Assembly (NCBI GenBank): GCA_016714905.1
Contig: JADKBW010000007.1
Location: 124,001-188,000, forward strand
Length of the DNA: 64,000 nucleotides
From: Flavobacterium sp.
Lineage (GTDB): Bacteria; Bacteroidota; Bacteroidia; Flavobacteriales; Flavobacteriaceae
Direction: 5' to 3'
Within the stretch, counting starts at the first letter, position 1; every line of letters begins with the position of its first letter. The notes under the pieces were generated by a model. The model was not told where the DNA came from, ran no database searches, and saw only the letters and a program-made list of their open reading frames with translations. This document shows, one piece after another, positions 9,108-17,735 of the stretch. The translations under genes were made by a program, and so were the position numbers.

Positions 9108-10015
9108 TTAGTTATTATTTTGTTGTAAATTTTTGATATCTAAAATTCGGTCTGCAAAGAAACTACTTTTTTCTGGATATTTCAAAATTAATATTTCATA
9201 AGCTTGAATTGCTTTTTGATATTTTTTTGTTCGAGATAAACCCGTGCTAAAGTCTCTGTCATTAACGATGAATTATCTGCATTACTAGGCTCAAAAGAAA
9301 TAGTGGAGATATCTGCGTCTTTTTTTACTGGTGAGATTTTGGGATTAGTTTCAATAAACTTATCGATTAGGACGTTTTTTTTTTGCTTCTCGAAATTGAC
9401 TTCAGAAGATTTTTCTTTTTCGAGAGGATTCTCAATAATTTCACGATTTATGGGTTGGAATTTAGACAATTGCAACCATTCTTGAAATGAGTGTCGTTCT
9501 GTCAACGAGAAATTCAGTGGCGTACCGATTTCTAATTTTTCCTCTGCTTCTGATACGGGTTTTGAATCGAAAGAATCTTCTTCAATGACGCTATTTTCCT
9601 CCATTTGGGTTTCGCTTCCTGCACTAGAAGCTTCTCTAATTGAAGTCAAAATTGATTGTTCAATCGTGTTTTCTCGAATGACCAATTTTGGATCGTCTGA
9701 AACCACTTCGCTTTCGGCTACTGTGATATCTAGAATTTCAGCTGCTTTCTGCTCGTACAGCCCTTTTTGAATAGTAGTAAATGTATCTGAAGTAATAAAG
9801 TCGAATAAAACACTGCGATCCGTGGTGTGTGCCGCTGCAATTTTAAGGGCGTAATTGTATTTGAAACTGTTTTGATTATATAAACCTTTTAAATATAATG
9901 CTCGTGCACTTTGAAAGTAGGGAAATTCCTGTATGATTTTCCCCAAAGCCTCGGTTTGCTTGTCATTGACAGCATCGGGTTTGTTAATCAAGTTGGTATA
10001 TTCGGCTACGTTCAT
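9108..10015 (-). CDS. TPR-like hypothetical protein upstream of secG, C-terminal frameshift
   Basis: As read, the frame ends at 9188 with QKNIKKQFKLMKY. Adding one A to the 7-A run (T-run at 9222-9228 on the plus strand) restores a TPR-like end, EQKKYQKAIQAYEILILKYP, and carries the gene to a TAA at 9108, 2 nt before secG. The protein would be about 302 residues. The N-terminal half (NVAEYTNLINKPDAVNDKQT, FPYFQSARALYLKGLYNQ) is typical of a flavobacterial hypothetical that sits between lptE and secG. The middle is acidic and low-complexity. Function unknown; the indel is probably a homopolymer error. Confidence 0.75.
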
Positions 10016-10019
10016 TGTG

Positions 10020-10135
10020 TGGTTAGTCGTTTAATCGTTTAATCGTTCAATCGTTCAATCGTTTATCGGTTTATTCGTTGGCTTTCCTTTCGGTTTAACA
10101 AATAAATGACTAAACGGTAGAACAAAAAAAAGCAT
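10020..10135. repeat. AATCGTT-type short tandem repeats
   Basis: Spacer carrying several degenerate copies of TTTAATCG / TTCAATCG in a row, then a segment ending CTTTCGGTTTAAC. The region near 43985-44040 contains the same words in inverted order, including GTTAAACCGAAAG, so both belong to one intergenic repeat type. No gene is seen in it. Confidence 0.6.
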
Positions 10136-10138
10136 TTT

Positions 10139-10643
10139 TTACCATTTAGCTAGTGATTCATTGAAAATATCTTGTGTAATTCTTTCAAAAATTTCCTCAA
10201 GTCCAGCGCTTAGTTTAGATCCAACCAGCTGCTCCGTTCCGGGGTAATTATAAAAGAAATTGAATTTTTTCTCAAAAGAATCAGTTTCCTTGTTTTTATT
10301 TGAAAACCGCACATTCACGGTAATGGATAGACGGCTTTCGGCAGCTCGTTGATCAGCAGTTGCTGTTGTTGGACTGATATTATAATCAACAATTTCACCT
10401 TCGTAGGTAAGATCTCCGCCTGAACTGACCAAATTCAAATTGGTCTGATTCTGGATTAAATTCTGTAGTTTTTGCGTAAATGTTCGTTCAATACCAGGCT
10501 CAATTAAAGGGCGCATTGTTTTGAAAATAATTGACTTGAAATGTCTTTGCATCTATTTTTCCTGTTCCGGTAAAGTTATATACCGAACAGCTGTTGAAAC
10601 TCAACGCAATGAAGCAAATTAAAAGATAATTGAGGTATTTCAT
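10139..10643 (-). CDS. lptE: LPS-assembly lipoprotein LptE, frameshifted
   Basis: The natural start is at 10643 (minus strand), giving MKYLNYLLICFIALSFNSCS, an SPII signal with lipobox cysteine at residue 19. The text then reads VYNFTGTGKIDAKTFQVNYF, typical of Bacteroidota LptE. At 10506-10508 an AAA run (TTT on the minus strand) holds one base too many. The reading shifts there, and the remainder (LIEPGIERTFTQKLQNLIQ... to ESLAKW) continues in the other frame to 10139. Restored length is about 167 residues. LptE plugs LptD in the outer membrane for LPS insertion. It is probably essential, so a sequencing error is likely. Confidence 0.85.
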
Positions 10644-10688
10644 TTAAAAAATAAAAATCCAAAGGTATTGAAAATACTCTTTTTGTGG

Positions 10689-11945
10689 TTACAAATCAAA
10701 CTGTTTTATTTTTCGATATAAGGTTCTTTCCGAAATACCCAATTCATCCGCCGCAGCTTTTCGTTTGCCTTTGTTTTTTTCGAGTGACTTTTTGATGAGT
10801 TCGATTTCTTTTTGTTCTAATTTTAGTACTTCCTCTTCCTCGACTGTCTCTGCAAATTGAAATTGCTCATCGTTGTCAACAAAAACAGTTGGGTTGTTAG
10901 GAGTTGTCATCACGGAAGTTCGCGGTGTTTCTTCGAAGGTAATTTCACTTTCATTTCCATTAGAACCATAAATCTTCTGAATCAAATTCGGATTGATATC
11001 TTGCACTTTCCCGGTTCCGTTTTTCATCAATTCTAAAGTGAGTTTTTTCAAATCATACAAATCACTTTTCATGTCAAAAAGCACTTTATATAGGATGTCT
11101 CGTTCGGTGCTGAAATCACCGTCGGATTTTTTGTCTTTAATAACCGAAGGTAAATTACTTCCTTCAGCAGGTAAGTACGATTGTAAAGTTGCAGCGGTTA
11201 TATCGCGATTGGTTTCTAAAACCGATATTTGTTCGGCGACATTTCGCAGTTGACGAATGTTTCCGCTCCATCTAAATTTCTGTAAAACCTGCACTGCGTG
11301 GTCATCCAATTTTAGTGGAGGCATTTTATATTTATGCGCAAAATCAGCTGCAAATTTTCTAAATAATAAATGGATGTCGTCTTTACGTTCGCGAAGTGGT
11401 GGCAACATAATATCGACCGTACTCAAACGGTAGTATAAATCTTCTCTGAATTTTCCTTTTTCAATGGCGTCAAACAAATTGACGTTGGTCGCTGCTACGA
11501 TACGCACATTGGTTTTTTGTACTTGAGATGATCCAACTTTGATAAATTCACCATTTTCTAAAACACGCAGCAATCGCACTTGCGTTGTTAAGGGTAATTC
11601 ACCGACTTCATCTAAGAAAATGGTGCCTCCATCTGCTACTTCAAAATAACCCTCACGTGTACTTGTAGCGCCAGTAAATGAGCCTTTTTCGTGACCGAAT
11701 AGTTCGCTGTCGATGGTGCCTTCTGGAATCGCCCCACAGTTAACGGCAATATACTTCCCATGCTTTCTATGCGAAAGCGAATGTATGATTCTAGGAATAT
11801 TTTCTTTCCCAACACCACTTTCACCAGCCACCAAAACAGAAATGTCCGTCGGCGCCACTTGAATCGCTTTTTCGATCGCGCGATTGAGCTTTGGGTCGTT
11901 CCCGATAATTTCGAATCGTTGTTTTATTGCTTGTACACTTTCCAT
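10689..11945 (-). CDS. Sigma-54 interaction domain (AAA+) transcriptional activator
   Basis: About 418 residues from the ATG at 11945 (MESVQAIKQRFEIIG); 20 extra codons upstream come from an AT-rich repeat and are not convincing. Visible parts are Walker A GESGVGKEN (about residue 38), the sigma-54 contact loop as GSFTGA rather than GAFTGA, Walker B GGTIFLDEVGEL, the sensor region VRIVAATNVN, and a C-terminal Fis-type HTH (GKRKAAADELGISERTLYRK). There is no receiver or other sensory domain at the N-terminus. It is the only activator of this class in the window; its targets are unknown. It lies between miaB and lptE in one co-directional run. Confidence 0.9.
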   Translation of the reverse strand: MESVQAIKQRFEIIGNDPKLNRAIEKAIQVAPTDISVLVAGESGVGKENIPRIIHSLSHRKHGKYIAVNCGAIPEGTIDSELFGHEKGSFTGATSTREGYFEVADGGTIFLDEVGELPLTTQVRLLRVLENGEFIKVGSSQVQKTNVRIVAATNVNLFDAIEKGKFREDLYYRLSTVDIMLPPLRERKDDIHLLFRKFAADFAHKYKMPPLKLDDHAVQVLQKFRWSGNIRQLRNVAEQISVLETNRDITAATLQSYLPAEGSNLPSVIKDKKSDGDFSTERDILYKVLFDMKSDLYDLKKLTLELMKNGTGKVQDINPNLIQKIYGSNGNESEITFEETPRTSVMTTPNNPTVFVDNDEQFQFAETVEEEEVLKLEQKEIELIKKSLEKNKGKRKAAADELGISERTLYRKIKQFDL

Positions 11946-11963
11946 TTTTAATTGATAATTTAC

Positions 11964-12007
11964 AATTGATAATTGATAATTAGGATTTCCATTATCAATT
12001 ATCAATT
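11964..12007. repeat. Perfect 17-bp AT-rich inverted repeat
   Basis: Arm AATTGATAATTGATAAT (11964-11980) pairs exactly with 11991-12007 across a 10-nt loop TAGGATTTCC. It lies in the gap between miaB and the sigma-54 activator and is built from tandem ATTGATA units. It could act as a weak terminator or attenuator, or simply be a repeat. Confidence 0.65.
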
Positions 12008-12022
12008 ATCCATTGTTAATTA

Positions 12023-13474
12023 TTATAAGTTCATTTCCGAATAACCAACTGCTTCCCCAATCAAAGTTCCGCTGGTGCAATTGGTAATTTTCACATTGAC
12101 GAATTCACCGATTTTATAATTTTCTTTTGGGAAAACAACGGTAATACTTTGCGAATTGCGTCCAGACCAATCTTGATCTGACTTTTTCGATTCTTTCTCA
12201 ATTAATACTTCGACCGTTTTTCCGACAAATTGTTTCGTTCGAAAAGCACTGTGTTGCCTTTGCAGATCGACAATTTCTTGCAGGCGTCTCAATTTGGTTT
12301 CTTCAGGAACATCGTCCTCCATTTTTCTACCAGCCAAGGTTCCAGGTCGTTCAGAATACGCATACATATAACCAAAATCATATTTTACATACTCCATTAA
12401 ACTTAGGGTGTCTTGGTGATCTTCTTCGGTTTCGGTAGGGAATCCGGCAATCATGTCTTGCGTAATACCGCAGTCTGGAATTATAGATTTGATGTTATCA
12501 ATCAATTGCATGTACTCTTCGCGTGAATGCAGGCGGTTCATTTCTTTTAATATTCTATTACTTCCAGATTGCACTGGTAGATGAATATGATTGCAAATAT
12601 TATCGTGTTTTGCGATAACTTGAAGCACACTTAAATGCATGTCTTGAGGATTGGAAGTAGAAAACCGAATTCGCATTTTCGGAAATCCAACCGCCACCAT
12701 TTCTAACAATTGGTCAAAATCGACCGCTGTGGCTTTTTGCATGTCAGTCGCTTTGTCGAAATCTTTTTTGAGTCCACCGCCATACCATAAATAACTATCC
12801 ACATTTTGACCCAAAAGCGTAATTTCTTTGTAACCAGCATCTGACAAATCTTGAATCTCTTTCATAATGCTTTGAGGCTCGCGGCTGCGTTCTCGACCCC
12901 GGGTAAAAGGGACAACACAAAAGGTACACATATTATCACAACCACGGGTAATCGAAACCAAAGCGGAAACGCCATTGGTCATCAATCGAACTGGTGCAAT
13001 ATCGCCATAGGTTTCGTCTTTAGAAAGAATGACATTAATCGCATCACGACCTTCTTCTACTTCTTGCAGCAAATTGGGCAAGTCTTTGTAGGCATCAGGT
13101 CCGACTACCAAGTCGACTATTTTTTCTTCTTCGAGAAATTTATCTTTCAAACGTTCGGCCATACAGCCCAAAACACCTACTTTCATTTTCGGATTTACGT
13201 CGCGTTTGACTGCATTATATTTTTGTAATCTTTTGCGAATGGTTTGTTCTGCTTTGTCCCGTATAGAACAGGTATTCACCAAAACCAAATCGGCTTCTTC
13301 TAATATTGTTGTGGTATTAAAACCGTTTTCTGACAATATCGACGCAACGATTTCGCTGTCTGAAAAGTTCATTGCGCAACCATAACTTTCGATATAGAGT
13401 TTTTTTGTATTTTCTTGTTTATGTTGTAGGGTGAGACTTTCGCCTTGTTTGGTCTCTTCAATAATCTTTTCCAT
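12023..13474 (-). CDS. miaB: tRNA-2-methylthio-N6-dimethylallyladenosine synthase MiaB
   Basis: 483-residue radical-SAM methylthiotransferase that adds a methylthio group to i6A37 of tRNAs reading UNN codons. The N-terminal UPF0004 domain supplies cysteines for one Fe-S cluster (ESYGCAMNFSDSE, VNTCSIRDKAE, GVLGCMAERL). The radical-SAM core has RGCDNMCTFCVVPFTRGRE with the CxxxCxxC motif, and a TRAM domain closes the C-terminus. Length and motifs are fully normal. It heads the minus-strand run that continues into the sigma-54 activator. Confidence 0.96.
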   Translation of the reverse strand: MEKIIEETKQGESLTLQHKQENTKKLYIESYGCAMNFSDSEIVASILSENGFNTTTILEEADLVLVNTCSIRDKAEQTIRKRLQKYNAVKRDVNPKMKVGVLGCMAERLKDKFLEEEKIVDLVVGPDAYKDLPNLLQEVEEGRDAINVILSKDETYGDIAPVRLMTNGVSALVSITRGCDNMCTFCVVPFTRGRERSREPQSIMKEIQDLSDAGYKEITLLGQNVDSYLWYGGGLKKDFDKATDMQKATAVDFDQLLEMVAVGFPKMRIRFSTSNPQDMHLSVLQVIAKHDNICNHIHLPVQSGSNRILKEMNRLHSREEYMQLIDNIKSIIPDCGITQDMIAGFPTETEEDHQDTLSLMEYVKYDFGYMYAYSERPGTLAGRKMEDDVPEETKLRRLQEIVDLQRQHSAFRTKQFVGKTVEVLIEKESKKSDQDWSGRNSQSITVVFPKENYKIGEFVNVKITNCTSGTLIGEAVGYSEMNL

Positions 13475-13577
13475 ATTCCTTTTTAAAACGCTTCAGATTG
13501 ACGACAAAGATAATGCAATTGAATGAAAATATGACAAGATGTCAGATGAACTTTATGGTTTGCTTTTAATTTTATTT

Positions 13578-13688
13578 AGGAGCTGTTCCCGCTGTACGCT
13601 CTATCTTTTTCGCATCGCAATTTGGGAGAACATAAACGGAAAATGGTGCGAAAAAGGATGCCGCTTCCATCGGGGCTATGGCATTCCG
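13578..13688 (+). repeat. Dispersed structured intergenic repeat, copy A
   Basis: Begins AGGAGCTGTTCCCGCTG and ends CCATCGGGGCTATGG. Its inner stem CTTTTTCGCA (13605-13614) pairs perfectly with TGCGAAAAAG (13647-13656), and an outer AGC..CCCG / CGGGGCT pairing frames it. The same ends recur at 25865, 34521 (inverted) and, shortened, 43854. It fills much of the 342-nt gap between miaB and topA. The 87-codon reading frame across it is not credible as a gene. Confidence 0.75.
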
Positions 13689-13756
13689 CAGCATAGTAGT
13701 TTATCGACCAAGAACCCAAAATTTCGTTCAAAAGAACAATATTTAAAAAAAATAGA

Positions 13757-13764
13757 TACTTTTG
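13757..13764 (+). promoter_or_regulatory. Probable -7 box (TACTTTTG) of topA
   Basis: TACTTTTG followed by C matches the TAnnTTTG flavobacterial -7 element, 52 nt before the topA ATG. No clear TTG -33 partner was seen at the expected distance. Confidence 0.4.
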
Positions 13765-13816
13765 CCCCGAGTGTAAAACCGATGTTAATTCAACTGAGGT
13801 AGTAAACAAAAGCAAT

Positions 13817-16321
13817 ATGGCAAAGAATTTAGTGATCGTGGAGTCGCCCGCAAAGGCAAAGACTATCGAAAAATTTTTGGGTAGCGATTATCAGGTGGAG
13901 TCCAGTTATGGTCACATTGCCGATCTGCCATCCAAAGAAATTGGAGTGGATGTTGCCAATGGTTTTAAACCCAAATATGAAGTCTCCGCAGACAAGAAAG
14001 CGTTGGTTTCAAAGCTAAAAACTTTAGCAAAGAATTCAGAAATGGTTTGGTTGGCTTCCGATGAGGACCGAGAAGGAGAAGCCATTTCCTGGCATTTAGC
14101 GGAGGAATTGAAACTCGATAAAAATAAAACGAAGCGAATCGTTTTTCATGAAATTACAAAAACGGCTATCCTAAAAGCGATTGAAAACCCGAGAGAGATT
14201 GATTATAATTTGGTCAATGCACAGCAAGCGCGACGTGTCCTAGACCGATTGGTCGGTTACGAATTGTCGCCAGTCTTGTGGAGAAAAGTAAAAGGAGGTT
14301 TGTCGGCAGGAAGAGTTCAATCGGTTGCAGTTCGTTTGATTGTGGAGCGTGAACGAGAAATACAAAATTTCAAATCAGTGGCTTCCTATTCAGTTAGTGC
14401 TGAATTTACCAATGAAAATGGGAAAGCGTTCAAAGCAAAACTTCCGAAAAATTTTGTTACAAAAAAGGAAGCAGAAGCATTTTTGACCAGTAATATTAAT
14501 GCTTCATTCTCCGTCGCTGAGATTGAAACTAAGCCGGCTAAAAAGTCGCCAGCTGCACCGTTTACAACTTCTACATTGCAACAAGAAGCAGCTAGAAAAT
14601 TATATTTACCAGTTGGAATAACGATGCAATTGGCTCAAAGGTTATATGAAGCTGGATTAATCACGTATATGAGAACTGATAGTGTCAACCTATCGAAAGA
14701 CGCAATGAATGCTGCCGAAGCGGAAATTGTCAAATCGTATGGAAAAGAGTTTTCAAAACCACGAGTTTTCGCTACGAAAAGCAAAGGTGCTCAAGAAGCG
14801 CACGAAGCCATTCGCCCTACTGATATGTCTCGACATTCAGTGAACATCGATAGAGATCAAGCCAGATTATATGACTTGATTTGGAAAAGAACTTTAGCGT
14901 CCCAAATGAGCGATGCGGAGTTAGAGCGAACCGCTGTTAAGATTGAAGCTAATAAGCATAATGAATTGTTTCTTGCTTCAGGTGAAGTGCTACTTTTTGA
15001 AGGCTTTTTGAAAGTGTATTTGGAAGGGAATGACGATGACGAAGAAGAGCAAGAAGGAATGCTTCCAGCGATGAAGATTAAAGAGAAATTAAATAACAAT
15101 TATATTACCGCAACGGAGCGATATTCTAGACCAGCCGCTAGATACACAGAAGCTGCGTTGGTAAAGAAATTAGAAGAATTGGGCATTGGTCGTCCGTCGA
15201 CTTATGCGCCAACAATTTCAACAATTATCAATAGAACTTATATTGAAAAAGGAAATTTAGAGGGACAAGAAAGAAATTATACACAATTAACGTTGCAGCA
15301 AGATGCCGTTAAGGAGCAAACTTTAAAAGAGAATACTGGTTCTGATAAGGGAAAGTTAGTTCCTACTGATATTGGAACAATAGTGACGGACTTCTTGGTC
15401 AAGAACTTTGGAAGTATACTTGATTATAACTTTACAGCTAAAGTTGAACAGGATTTTGATGAGATTGCAGAAGGGAATGTGAATTGGGAGAAGATGATGC
15501 AAGATTTTTACAATAAATTTCATCCAAATGTTGTTGAAGTTGAGGCAAATGCTGAAAGAGAAAGCGGCGAAAGAATTTTAGGTGTCGACCCGAAATCTGG
15601 TAAACCAATAAGTGTTCGTTTAGGAAAATTTGGACCAATGGCTCAAATTGGCGACGCGGACGATGACGAAAAGAAGTTTGCTAGTTTGATGTCGGATCAA
15701 AACATCGGGAATATTACTTTGGAAGAAGCCTTAAATTTATTTCTCTTGCCCAAAAGTCTCGGCGAATATAATGGTGAAGAAGTAGAAGTAAATAATGGTC
15801 GATTTGGACCTTACGTTCGATTCGGCGGCGCATTTATTTCATTGCCAAAGGGAGAGAATCCACTCGATGTTACTATGGAGCGTGCTCAAGAACTTATTAA
15901 TGAAAAAGTTAAAGCGGATGCGCCGATTGCGATATACAAAAGTTATCCTGTACAAAAAGGAGTGGGTCGATTTGGACCTTTCATCAAGTGGAACGGATTA
16001 TTTATTAATGTAAGTAAAAAGTACAATTTTGATGCTTTGTCGCAGTTAGAAGTGGAGTCATTAATTGAGGAAAAATTGCAAAAAGATATAGATAAAGTTA
16101 TTCATTACTGGGAGGCGGAAGGTATAACTGTTGAAAAAGCACGTTGGGGTCGGTCAGTTATTACGAAAGGGAAGTTAAAAATTGAGTTGAGCAAAGATGT
16201 TGATGCAACAAAACTTACGCTAGCACAAGTGCAAGAGTTAATTGAAAAGAAATCTCCAGCCAAGAAAAGTTCGACTAAAAAAAGTTCGGTAAAAAAAGCA
16301 AATACTGTTAAAAAGAAGTAA
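13817..16321 (+). CDS. topA: DNA topoisomerase I (type IA)
   Basis: 834 residues; relaxes negative supercoils by single-strand passage. The TOPRIM domain starts at the N-terminus (KNLVIVESPAKAKTIEKFLG, with DEDREGEA near residue 87). The catalytic tyrosine is Y284 in GLITYMRTDSVNLS. The HEAIRPTD motif follows. The C-terminus carries repeated GRFGPFIKWNG-like modules (GKFGPMAQIG, GRFGPYVRFGG) in place of zinc ribbons, then a Lys-rich tail (SPAKKSSTKKSSVKKAN). Length and motifs are normal for Bacteroidota. The arginase-like gene follows after only 3 nt. Confidence 0.97.
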   Translation: MAKNLVIVESPAKAKTIEKFLGSDYQVESSYGHIADLPSKEIGVDVANGFKPKYEVSADKKALVSKLKTLAKNSEMVWLASDEDREGEAISWHLAEELKLDKNKTKRIVFHEITKTAILKAIENPREIDYNLVNAQQARRVLDRLVGYELSPVLWRKVKGGLSAGRVQSVAVRLIVEREREIQNFKSVASYSVSAEFTNENGKAFKAKLPKNFVTKKEAEAFLTSNINASFSVAEIETKPAKKSPAAPFTTSTLQQEAARKLYLPVGITMQLAQRLYEAGLITYMRTDSVNLSKDAMNAAEAEIVKSYGKEFSKPRVFATKSKGAQEAHEAIRPTDMSRHSVNIDRDQARLYDLIWKRTLASQMSDAELERTAVKIEANKHNELFLASGEVLLFEGFLKVYLEGNDDDEEEQEGMLPAMKIKEKLNNNYITATERYSRPAARYTEAALVKKLEELGIGRPSTYAPTISTIINRTYIEKGNLEGQERNYTQLTLQQDAVKEQTLKENTGSDKGKLVPTDIGTIVTDFLVKNFGSILDYNFTAKVEQDFDEIAEGNVNWEKMMQDFYNKFHPNVVEVEANAERESGERILGVDPKSGKPISVRLGKFGPMAQIGDADDDEKKFASLMSDQNIGNITLEEALNLFLLPKSLGEYNGEEVEVNNGRFGPYVRFGGAFISLPKGENPLDVTMERAQELINEKVKADAPIAIYKSYPVQKGVGRFGPFIKWNGLFINVSKKYNFDALSQLEVESLIEEKLQKDIDKVIHYWEAEGITVEKARWGRSVITKGKLKIELSKDVDATKLTLAQVQELIEKKSPAKKSSTKKSSVKKANTVKKK

Positions 16322-16324
16322 GCA

Positions 16325-17467
16325 ATGGAGTTTAGTTTTTTGGAGCCTATTGATATCGAGATTCAGCAGTTCGTAAAGCAATTGACTTCACAGCAGTTAG
16401 GTAGTAAAGTAGTTTTTCATAATTCTGAAGATCTTCCAGATTTAAATAAGATTCGGGTGGCCATTGTTGGAGTGTTGGAATCAAAACAAGATGGTACAGT
16501 AACTTCCCTGAAAAGTATTAGGAATGAGCTGTACGCATTATATCCAGGAAATTGGGAGACATCAATAGCAGATTTGGGTAATATAAGGCCTGGTCACTCG
16601 CAAAAAGACACTTTTTTCGCTTTGCAGTCGGTCGTTTCGGCATTAATTAAGAAAAGGATAATTCCAATTATAATAGGTGGTTCACAGGATTTGACGTATG
16701 CATTGTACAGAGCTTACGATGTTTTAGAGCAAATGGTTAATTTGGTAGCGATTGACAGCAAGTTTGATTTTGGAAAAGAATCAGATGTCATATCGGCAAC
16801 TTCTTACCTTACAAAAATAATTTTGGATGAACCGAACAACCTGTTTAATTTTTGTAATGTGGGGTATCAAACGTATTATAATTCGCAAGAAGAAATAGAT
16901 TTAGTTGAAAAATTGTTTTTCGACAGTTATCGATTGGGCGACGTTTGCAGTAATATTTCCATCGCAGAGCCTGTTTTTAGGGATGCGGACATTATTAGTC
17001 TAGATTTAACTTCAATAAAGACTTCCGACTCAGGAAATTTTCGTAATTTTATACCTAATGGATTTTCAGGTAAAGAAATTTGCTCCTTAGCGCGGTATGC
17101 TGGTTTAAGTGATAAAGTTTCATGTTTTGGTATATTTAATCATGGTGATACTGAACAAGAATCAAAATTGACGTCACAAATTATTTGGTATTTTATAGAA
17201 GGTTTTCATTATCGGTCGAATGAGTATCCGTTCGGAAGTAAAGAAAATTACTTGAAGTATATTATTCCACTAGAGGATCAAGAATTAGTATTCTATAAAA
17301 GCCACAAAACAGGCAGATGGTGGATTGAAATTCCATATTTATCAACTGCAAATACTAAACTTAAGAAAAATACGTTGTTACCATGTTACCACGAGGAGTA
17401 TCTAGCTGCTTGCCAACATGAAATTCCAGAGAGATGGTGGAAAGCACAACGAAAGAACATTATTTAG
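16325..17467 (+). CDS. Arginase/formimidoylglutamase-fold protein with degenerate metal site
   Basis: 380 residues with the ureohydrolase fold, often labelled formimidoylglutamase in flavobacterial annotations. The two-manganese site looks lost. The GGxH motif reads GGSQD (118-122), the DAHxD motif reads DSKFD (144-148), and the SxDxDxxD motif reads SLDLTSIKTSD (225-235). The two His ligands and one Asp are therefore replaced. It sits between topA (3 nt) and gldK (268 nt), which suggests a structural or regulatory job tied to gliding or T9SS rather than catalysis. That role is inference; residual hydrolase activity cannot be excluded from sequence alone. Confidence 0.8.
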   Translation: MEFSFLEPIDIEIQQFVKQLTSQQLGSKVVFHNSEDLPDLNKIRVAIVGVLESKQDGTVTSLKSIRNELYALYPGNWETSIADLGNIRPGHSQKDTFFALQSVVSALIKKRIIPIIIGGSQDLTYALYRAYDVLEQMVNLVAIDSKFDFGKESDVISATSYLTKIILDEPNNLFNFCNVGYQTYYNSQEEIDLVEKLFFDSYRLGDVCSNISIAEPVFRDADIISLDLTSIKTSDSGNFRNFIPNGFSGKEICSLARYAGLSDKVSCFGIFNHGDTEQESKLTSQIIWYFIEGFHYRSNEYPFGSKENYLKYIIPLEDQELVFYKSHKTGRWWIEIPYLSTANTKLKKNTLLPCYHEEYLAACQHEIPERWWKAQRKNII

Positions 17468-17541
17468 TGTGCAAATTATGATTTGAAACGTGTGGAGCTC
17501 ACAAAATTGAAAGATATAACTTACTTTTTTTGCATATATAC

Positions 17542-17574
17542 GCATTTCATCGATATTATTTGCTTTTAATCGAC
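17542..17574 (+). promoter_or_regulatory. Two-box ATCGA element upstream of gldK
   Basis: Contains GCATTTCATCGAT and, 20 nt later box to box, TTTTAATCGAC, followed by GTTTAC 15 nt on. A sequence identical at 28 of 33 positions lies at 28645-28677 before the first LRR gene. The geometry (two direct half-sites two helical turns apart) suggests a dimeric activator site. The factor is unknown. Confidence 0.5.
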
Positions 17575-17604
17575 AAAATATTTTTCTGTTTACGTTTAAA
17601 ATTC

Positions 17605-17612
17605 TATTTTTG
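17605..17612 (+). promoter_or_regulatory. Probable -7 box (TATTTTTG) of the gldKLMN operon
   Basis: TATTTTTG matches TAnnTTTG and lies 123 nt before the gldK start, downstream of the two-box element. A good -33 TTG is not visible, as expected if an activator is needed. Confidence 0.4.
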
Positions 17613-17735
17613 GAATGGCGAATTGATAGATTCGTTTTTCCAATTTAAAATTTAATAATATTTAATTGCTTTTTTAAAAAATAATAAATAGGTTTACGCC
17701 CTTAAAATATTAACACATACATAACCCCAATATAT

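Noticed and set aside
12851..13228. 125-codon plus-strand frame opposite miaB
   Set aside because: Mirror of miaB coding sequence with no recognisable motifs or ribosome binding site.
13539..13815. 87-codon plus-strand and 79-codon minus-strand frames between miaB and topA
   Set aside because: Both overlap dispersed repeat copy A and the topA promoter region and have no family resemblance.
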